A DNA stretch of 64,000 nucleotides from Blastococcus sp. HT6-30 (GTDB lineage: Bacteria; Actinomycetota; Actinomycetes; Mycobacteriales; Geodermatophilaceae), in contig NZ_CP155792.1 in assembly GCF_039729015.1 (NCBI RefSeq), positions 2,624,001 to 2,688,000 of the forward strand, read 5' to 3'. Of the stretch, positions 58,733-64,000 are shown piece after piece. The notes under the pieces are model-generated. The model was not told the origin of the DNA. It saw only the letters and a list, made by a program, of their open reading frames with translations, and searched no databases. Each line of letters starts with the position of its first letter. Positions within the stretch are counted from its first letter, which is position 1. Position numbers and translations under genes: made by a program.

Positions 58733-60406
58733 ATGCCACCCGCTGCCGACAGCGCTCCTACCCTCGTGCTGGGGCCGCTCCTGCGGCACGTCGACCCCGT
58801 GTCGGCCACCGTCTGGGTCGAGACCGACCGCCCCTGCGAGGTCGCCGTCCTCGGCCGGAGCGCGCGCACCTTCTGCGTCGGCGTCCACCACTACGCGCTG
58901 GTCGTCGTGGAGGACCTCGAGCCCGGAAGCACCACGCCGTACGAGGTCCGCCTGGACGACGTCCGGGTGTGGCCGCCCGAGGACTCGGCGTTCCCGGCCA
59001 GCCGGATCCGGACGCCGGGCGGTCCGGGTGCGTTCCGGCTGGCCTTCGGCTCCTGCCGCTACGCCAGCCCCGGCACCGTCGCGGCCTCGGAGGGCATCCC
59101 GCCGGACGCCCTGGACCTCTACGCCGACCAGGTGGCGGCCCTGCCGGAGGACCGCTGGCCCGACGCGCTGGTCCTGCTGGGCGACCAGGTGTACGCCGAC
59201 GAGCTGAGCGAGCACACCAGGTCGCTGCTGCACCGCCGGCATGACGGGCGCACCGGGCACCGGTCCCCGGACGACGAGATCGTGGACTTCGAGGAGTACA
59301 CCCGGCTGTACTACGAGTCCTGGCAGGACCCCCGGGTGCGGTGGCTGCTGTCGACCATCCCGTCGTCCATGATCTTCGACGACCACGAGATGATCGACGA
59401 CTGGAACACCTCGGCGGCCTGGCGGGCCACGGCCTCCCAGCAGCCCTGGTGGCACGGGCGGATCACCGGCGGCCTGGTCAGCTACTGGGTGTACCAGCAC
59501 CTGGGCAACCTCAGCCCGCGGGAGCTGGCCGAGAGCAAGGCCTGGCAGGCGATCCAGGGGCTGGGCGCGGACGACCCCGCGCGGGACGCCGAGCCGGTGC
59601 TGCGCGAGATGGCCGAGCTGGCCGACGCCGAACCGGCGACGATCCGGTGGAGCTTCGTGCGGCACTGGGGCGACGTGCGGCTGATCATGGTCGACAGCCG
59701 GGCGGGCCGGGTCCTGGAGGAGCAGCACCGCCGGATGCTCGACGAGGACGAGTTCGCCTGGGTCGAGGCCGCGATGCGCCGCGCCGTGGACGAGGGCGTG
59801 GAGCACCTCATCGTCGGCACCTCGCTGCCCTGGCTGCTGCCGCACGCGATCCACAACCTGGAGCGGTGGAACGAGACGCTCAACGTGCGGCACCACGGCC
59901 GCTGGCGTGGCCGGATCGCCGAGGCGATCCGGCAGGCGGCCGACCTGGAGCACTGGTCGGCCTTCAGCCACTCCTTCGAGCGGCTGGGCGCGGCGCTGAC
60001 CGCCGTCGCCCGCGGGGACCACGGCCGGGCTCCCGCCACGGCGCTGGTCCTCTCCGGCGACGTCCACCACGCCTACGCCGCCGAGCTGGTGCGTCCCGGC
60101 GGGCTCCGGGCCCGGGTGCACCAGCTGACCGTCTCCCCGCTGCACAACCAGGCGCCGCACCCGATCCGCGTCGGCTTCCGGGTCGGCTGGAGCCGGGCGG
60201 CGCGCCGGTGGACCGAGCGCCTGGCGCGGCTGGTCCGGGCCGAGCCCACCAGCCTGGACTGGGACAAGAACGCCGGACCCTTCTTCGGCAACCAGATCGG
60301 CGAGCTCGTGCTGGACGGCCGGGAGGCCCGGTTCCTGCTGTCGGTGTCGGAGCGGGGCGACGAGCACCTGCGGCAGGTGCTCGACGAGCCGCTGTCCGGC
60401 GGGTGA
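58733..60406 (+). CDS. PhoD-like metallophosphatase (alkaline phosphatase D family)
   Basis: A 557-residue protein with a metallophosphatase core: FGSCRYA, LLGDQVYADE, FDDHEMIDDW, SLPWLL and VLSGDVHHAY are the metal-ligand motifs of the PhoD group. No signal peptide or Tat motif was found, so it is probably cytosolic, unlike the classical secreted PhoD. ATG start. The EEP-family gene follows 12 bases later and is likely co-transcribed. Confidence 0.9.
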   Translation: MPPAADSAPTLVLGPLLRHVDPVSATVWVETDRPCEVAVLGRSARTFCVGVHHYALVVVEDLEPGSTTPYEVRLDDVRVWPPEDSAFPASRIRTPGGPGAFRLAFGSCRYASPGTVAASEGIPPDALDLYADQVAALPEDRWPDALVLLGDQVYADELSEHTRSLLHRRHDGRTGHRSPDDEIVDFEEYTRLYYESWQDPRVRWLLSTIPSSMIFDDHEMIDDWNTSAAWRATASQQPWWHGRITGGLVSYWVYQHLGNLSPRELAESKAWQAIQGLGADDPARDAEPVLREMAELADAEPATIRWSFVRHWGDVRLIMVDSRAGRVLEEQHRRMLDEDEFAWVEAAMRRAVDEGVEHLIVGTSLPWLLPHAIHNLERWNETLNVRHHGRWRGRIAEAIRQAADLEHWSAFSHSFERLGAALTAVARGDHGRAPATALVLSGDVHHAYAAELVRPGGLRARVHQLTVSPLHNQAPHPIRVGFRVGWSRAARRWTERLARLVRAEPTSLDWDKNAGPFFGNQIGELVLDGREARFLLSVSERGDEHLRQVLDEPLSGG

Positions 60407-60418
60407 CAGGCTGGACGC

Positions 60419-61234
60419 ATGACTGGTGTGCACGGGGTGCGGCCCGCCCCGGGTCCCGACCAGCCCCCGATCCCGGTACGGCTGGCCACCTTCAACACCC
60501 ACCACGGCGTGGGCGACGACGCGCGGCACGACCTGCCGCGGCTGGCCAAGCTGCTGGCCTCGGTGGACGCCGACGTCATCTGCCTGCAGGAGGTGGACCG
60601 CCACTTCGGCGAGCGCAGCGAGGACGTCGACCAGGCGTTGCTGCTCTCCCGGGCGCTGGACATGCAACTGGCCTGGGGTCCGGCGATCGACGAGGGCCGC
60701 CCCGGCGACCGGCCGCCCCGCCAGTACGGCAACGCGCTCCTCTCGCGGTTGCCCATCCTGATCAGCGACGTCCACCGGCTGCCCGGTTCCGGTGAGCCGC
60801 GCAGCGCGCTGCGGACGATGGTCGAGCTCGACGGCGGCGCGCTGTGGATCACCGCCACGCACCTGACCACCCGGTCGGCCGGGGAACGGGCCACGCAGGT
60901 CGCCTCTCTGGCCGGCCTGCACACCGAGTCGATGGAGACCGGCGTCCTGGTCGGTGACTTCAACGCCGAGCCCGACGCTCCGGAGCTCGACGTGCTACGG
61001 CAGCGCTTCACCGACGCCTGGCGGCTGGCCCGGGCCCGCGACGACCAGGCGGGCTGGAGGATCTGGCAGAAGGACGCCGGCAGGACCCACCCGGCCCGGT
61101 CGCCGCACCGGCGCATCGACCAGGTGTGGGTGTCCTCCGGGGTGGCCGTGGCCGGGGCCTACGTGCTCGACGCCGAGGGCGCCTCGGACCACCTCCCGGT
61201 CGTCGTCGACCTGGAGATCCGCAGCGGGGTCTAG
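60419..61234 (+). CDS. Endonuclease/exonuclease/phosphatase (EEP) family protein
   Basis: A 271-residue DNase I-like fold protein with all core motifs: TFNTHHGVGDD, CLQEVDRHFGE, VGDFNAEPD and SDHLPVVVD. It may act on phosphodiester or phospholipid substrates; no signal peptide is seen. ATG start, 12 bases after the PhoD-like gene. The stop overlaps the smc stop by two bases in a shared CTAG. Confidence 0.88.
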   Translation: MTGVHGVRPAPGPDQPPIPVRLATFNTHHGVGDDARHDLPRLAKLLASVDADVICLQEVDRHFGERSEDVDQALLLSRALDMQLAWGPAIDEGRPGDRPPRQYGNALLSRLPILISDVHRLPGSGEPRSALRTMVELDGGALWITATHLTTRSAGERATQVASLAGLHTESMETGVLVGDFNAEPDAPELDVLRQRFTDAWRLARARDDQAGWRIWQKDAGRTHPARSPHRRIDQVWVSSGVAVAGAYVLDAEGASDHLPVVVDLEIRSGV

Positions 61235-64000
61235 GCGGACTCGGCCTCGCGGAGCCGCTGGCTGATGACGCCGGTGATGCCGTCGCCGCGCATGCTGACG
61301 CCGTAGAGGGCGTCGGCGATCTCCATCGTCCGCTTCTGGTGGGTGATGATGATCAGCTGCGAGGTGGCGCGGAGCTGCTCCACGAGCACCAGCAGCCGGC
61401 CGAGGTTGACGTCGTCCAGCGCCGCCTCCACCTCGTCGAGCACGTAGAACGGCGAGGGGCGGGCGCGGAAGATCGCCACCAGCAGCGCGACCGCCGTCAG
61501 CGACCGCTCCCCGCCGGAGAGCAGCGACAGCCGTTTCACCTTCTTGCCGGGCGGGCGCGCCTCCACCTCCACGCCGGTGGTCAGCATGTTCTCCGGGTCG
61601 GTGAGCACCAGGCGGCCCGAGCCCCCGGGGAAGAGGGTGGCGAAGACCTGCTCGAACTCGCGGGCGACGTCGGCGAAGGCCGCGGCGAAGACGTCGTGGA
61701 TGCGCCCGTCGACCTCCCGGACGACGGTCAGCAAGTCCTTGCGGGTGTTCTTGAGGTCCTCCAGCTGGGTGGCGAGGAAGGTGTGCCGCTCCTCCAGGGC
61801 GGCGAACTCCTCCAGGGCCAGCGGGTTGACCTTGCCGAGGGTGGTGAGGTCCCGCTCGGCGCGGGCGACCCGCCGCTCCTGCACCGCCCGGTCGTAGGGC
61901 TGCGGCTCGGGCACCGGCTGCCCGGCGGCCTCCGCCTCGGCGACCAGCTGGGGCGCCGGGGGCACCGGCGTCGCGGGGCCGTACTCCCCCACCAGCGTCG
62001 GCAGGTCGACGCCGAACTCCTCGGCGGCACGGCTCTCCAGCGACTCGATGCGGTACCGCTGCTCGGTGCGGGCCACCTCGTCGCGGTGCACCTCTTCGGT
62101 GAGCCGGTCGAGCTCCGCGGTGGCCGCACGCACCCGGCCGCGCACCTCCAGCAGCTCCGCCTCCGCCGAGCTCCGGGCCGCGGCGAGGGCGTCCCGCTCG
62201 GCCGCGGCGCGGGACAGCGATGCCCCGAGGGCGGCCAGCGCGGCCTCGGCGTCCCGTCGCACGCGGGCGGCCACGGCCGCGCCGCGCTCCCGCGCGATCC
62301 GCGCCGCGGCGGCCCGCTCCCGGGCCGCCCGCTCCTGCCGGGCCTGGCGGCGCAGCGACTCCGCACGCCCCTGCAGCGCCCGCGCCCGCTCCTCGGCGGT
62401 GCGCACGGCCAGCCGGGCCTCGGTCTCGGCCTGCCGGGCGGCGGCCACCTCGGCTCGCAGCCGGTCGCGGTCCTCGGTGGGCGGCTCGTCCTCGACCGGA
62501 GCGGCCTGGGCTTCGGCGAGCCGGCCCTCCAGCGTCGACAGCGCGGTCGCGGCCCGCTCCAGCGACTCCTCGGCCCGCACCCGGGCGGCCGCGTGCCGCT
62601 CGGCCTCGGCGGCGGCCGAGCGCGCCGCGGCGCCCAGCTCGGCCAGGGCGGCGGCCTCGGCGGAGCGGCTGCGGTCGGCGGCCTGCCGGGCGGCCAGGGC
62701 GGTGTCGACGTCGGCGGAGCGCTCCTGCGCCGTGCGCCGGGCCTCGGCCAGCTCGTCGGCGAGCTGCGCGGCGTGCGCGGTGGCGGCGGCCAGCTCGGCG
62801 GCGGCCTCGTCGACCCGCGCGCGCAGCTCCAGGTTCGAGGGCGCGTCGGCCTGCCCACCGAGCGCCCAGTCGGCGCCGAGGAGGTCGCCGATCGCGGTGA
62901 CGGCGCGCACCCGGGGGTGCGTGCGGACCAGCCGGACGGCGGCGTCCAGGTCGGCGACGAGGGCGACCCGCTCCAGAGCCCGCGCGAGGGCCGGCCGCAG
63001 CGGCCCGGGTGCCCGCACCACGTCCAGGGCCCAGCGGGCGCCGTCGGGGAGCTCGGGCCAGCCGTCCCGCGGGACCGGCGGCAGCCCACCGGTGACCAGC
63101 AGGCCGGCGCGGCCCCCGCCGCTGCCGCTCAGGTGCGCCAGCGCCGCGGCGGCCTCGGCCACGCCCGACACGACGACGGCGTCGGCCATGCCCCCGAGCG
63201 CGGCGGCCAGGGCGACCTCGTCGCCGGGCGTGACGGTCAGCTGTTCGGGCAGCGGGCCGACCACGCCGGCCAGCCCGGCGCCGAGCACCGCGGCCGCACC
63301 GTCGGCCGGGGTCAGCCCGAGAGCGAGGGCGTCCCGGCGGGCCTGCCACGAGGCGCGGTCGCGCTCCGCGGCCCGCTCGGCCTCGGCCAGCTCGGTCACC
63401 CGGCGGGCGGCCGCGGCGTGGGCGGCCACGGCGTCCTCGTGCGCCGCGACGAGCGCGACGTCGGTGTCCTCCTGCTCGGCGACCTGACCCCGGCGGTCGG
63501 CCAGCCGCTCGGCGGCGACCTCCGCACGGCCGGCGGCCTCGGCCGCGGCGGAGGCGAGCCGGTCGATCTCGGCCTGCCCGGCGCCCACCCGCGAGCGCGC
63601 CGCGGCGACCTCACCGGACAGGCGGGCCAGGCTCTCCCGGCGGTCGGCCAGCGCGCGGGCCGCCGCGACCCAGGCCTTCTCCGCCTCGGCCAGCGATCGC
63701 TCGAGGTCGGTGCGGCCGGCCACCACCCGGGCCAGCCGTTCGCGTTCCGCAGCCAACCCGGCGGCGAGCTCGGCCTCGGTCGTCGCGACGCGCTCGGCCT
63801 CGGCGTCGAGCTGCTCGGGATCGCGGCCGCTCGCCGCCGCCGGCGCGGCCGCGGAGAGGTGGCGGTGCCGCTCGGCGGCCAGCTGGGAGGCGCTGCGGAA
63901 GCGCTCCCCGAGGGCGGAGAGCCGGTACCAGGTGTCCGACGCCGCCTGGAGCCGCGGGGCGCCGGCGGCGAGCCCGCTCTCCAGCTCGGACTCCCGGCGG
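61231..64000 (-). CDS. smc: Chromosome segregation ATPase SMC, C-terminal three quarters (5' end outside window)
   Basis: SMC forms the chromosome-organising condensin with ScpA/ScpB. The part present (about 923 codons) has coiled coil (Ala/Glu/Arg-rich heptads), the hinge domain near 62.9-63.3 kb (GVAEAAAALAHLSGSGGGRAG region), the second coiled coil, and the C-terminal head with signature LLSGGERSLTAVALL and Walker B FYVLDEVEAALDDVN. The Walker A end is outside. The frame stays open to 64000. TAG stop. Confidence 0.96.
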   Translation of the reverse strand, partial: RRESELESGLAAGAPRLQAASDTWYRLSALGERFRSASQLAAERHRHLSAAAPAAASGRDPEQLDAEAERVATTEAELAAGLAAERERLARVVAGRTDLERSLAEAEKAWVAAARALADRRESLARLSGEVAAARSRVGAGQAEIDRLASAAAEAAGRAEVAAERLADRRGQVAEQEDTDVALVAAHEDAVAAHAAAARRVTELAEAERAAERDRASWQARRDALALGLTPADGAAAVLGAGLAGVVGPLPEQLTVTPGDEVALAAALGGMADAVVVSGVAEAAAALAHLSGSGGGRAGLLVTGGLPPVPRDGWPELPDGARWALDVVRAPGPLRPALARALERVALVADLDAAVRLVRTHPRVRAVTAIGDLLGADWALGGQADAPSNLELRARVDEAAAELAAATAHAAQLADELAEARRTAQERSADVDTALAARQAADRSRSAEAAALAELGAAARSAAAEAERHAAARVRAEESLERAATALSTLEGRLAEAQAAPVEDEPPTEDRDRLRAEVAAARQAETEARLAVRTAEERARALQGRAESLRRQARQERAARERAAAARIARERGAAVAARVRRDAEAALAALGASLSRAAAERDALAAARSSAEAELLEVRGRVRAATAELDRLTEEVHRDEVARTEQRYRIESLESRAAEEFGVDLPTLVGEYGPATPVPPAPQLVAEAEAAGQPVPEPQPYDRAVQERRVARAERDLTTLGKVNPLALEEFAALEERHTFLATQLEDLKNTRKDLLTVVREVDGRIHDVFAAAFADVAREFEQVFATLFPGGSGRLVLTDPENMLTTGVEVEARPPGKKVKRLSLLSGGERSLTAVALLVAIFRARPSPFYVLDEVEAALDDVNLGRLLVLVEQLRATSQLIIITHQKRTMEIADALYGVSMRGDGITGVISQRLREAESA

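Overview
The window is very GC-rich chromosomal DNA from an actinobacterium. Evidence: the gene order (smc-ftsY, amtB-glnB-glnD, ffh, rpsP-khpA-rimM-trmD, rplS-lepB, rnhB-DUF2469-yraN-comM-dprA-xer-whiG, rpsB-tsf-pyrH-frr-cdsA-rlmN, dxr-rseP-ispG, rimP-nusA-ylxR-infB-rbfA-truB-ribF-rpsO-pnp), a WhiG-type sigma factor, DUF2469, DUF2631 and DUF4439 proteins, frequent GTG starts and G/C third positions. A Geodermatophilaceae-like organism (Blastococcus/Geodermatophilus type) is my inference, not proven. Nearly all of it is core chromosome. I see no tRNA, rRNA, CRISPR array, prophage or insertion sequence.

Most genes lie on the minus strand and are read right to left. From the right edge: smc (its 5' end is outside the window) and, after plus-strand genes, ftsY; the nitrogen-control set amtB-glnB-glnD; ffh with an amidohydrolase; proS; the rpsP-khpA-rimM-trmD-nudix ribosome/tRNA cluster; rplS, lepB and an orphan LuxR-type regulator; rnhB-DUF2469, yraN-comM-dprA (DNA uptake/processing), a tyrosine recombinase and whiG; rpsB, tsf, pyrH, frr, cdsA; rlmN with a VIT-family transporter; dxr-rseP-ispG-GNAT (two steps of the MEP isoprenoid pathway around a site-2 protease); a MecA-like penicillin-binding protein; rimP-nusA, ylxR, infB, DUF503, rbfA, a small acidic protein, nrnA, a MATE pump and truB; an ABM monooxygenase, ilvE, ribF, rpsO and pnp (3' end outside the window).

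Plus-strand islands interrupt this: a Tat-lipoprotein/DUF4439 pair (14.2-15.2 kb), a DUF2631 membrane protein (22 kb), PPK2 (24.3 kb), a DUF952-GNAT fusion (26 kb), an M23 peptidase (31.8 kb), an LCP cell-wall ligase (45.8 kb), a four-gene ECF metal transporter (54.9-57.4 kb) and a PhoD-like phosphatase with an EEP-family nuclease/phosphatase (58.7-61.2 kb).

The best regulatory signals are a near-perfect Nur (nickel regulator) box just upstream of the ECF transporter, which argues for nickel rather than cobalt, and a weaker GlnR-like site upstream of amtB. Other points: a probable CTG start for rseP, a pseudo-receiver response regulator preceded by a perfect inverted repeat, a short histidine-kinase-like remnant upstream of the LCP gene, and a recurring GC-rich element abutting the stop codons of several minus-strand genes. 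Stop/start overlaps of the ATGA or GTGA kind join at least fourteen gene pairs and support many of the start choices.
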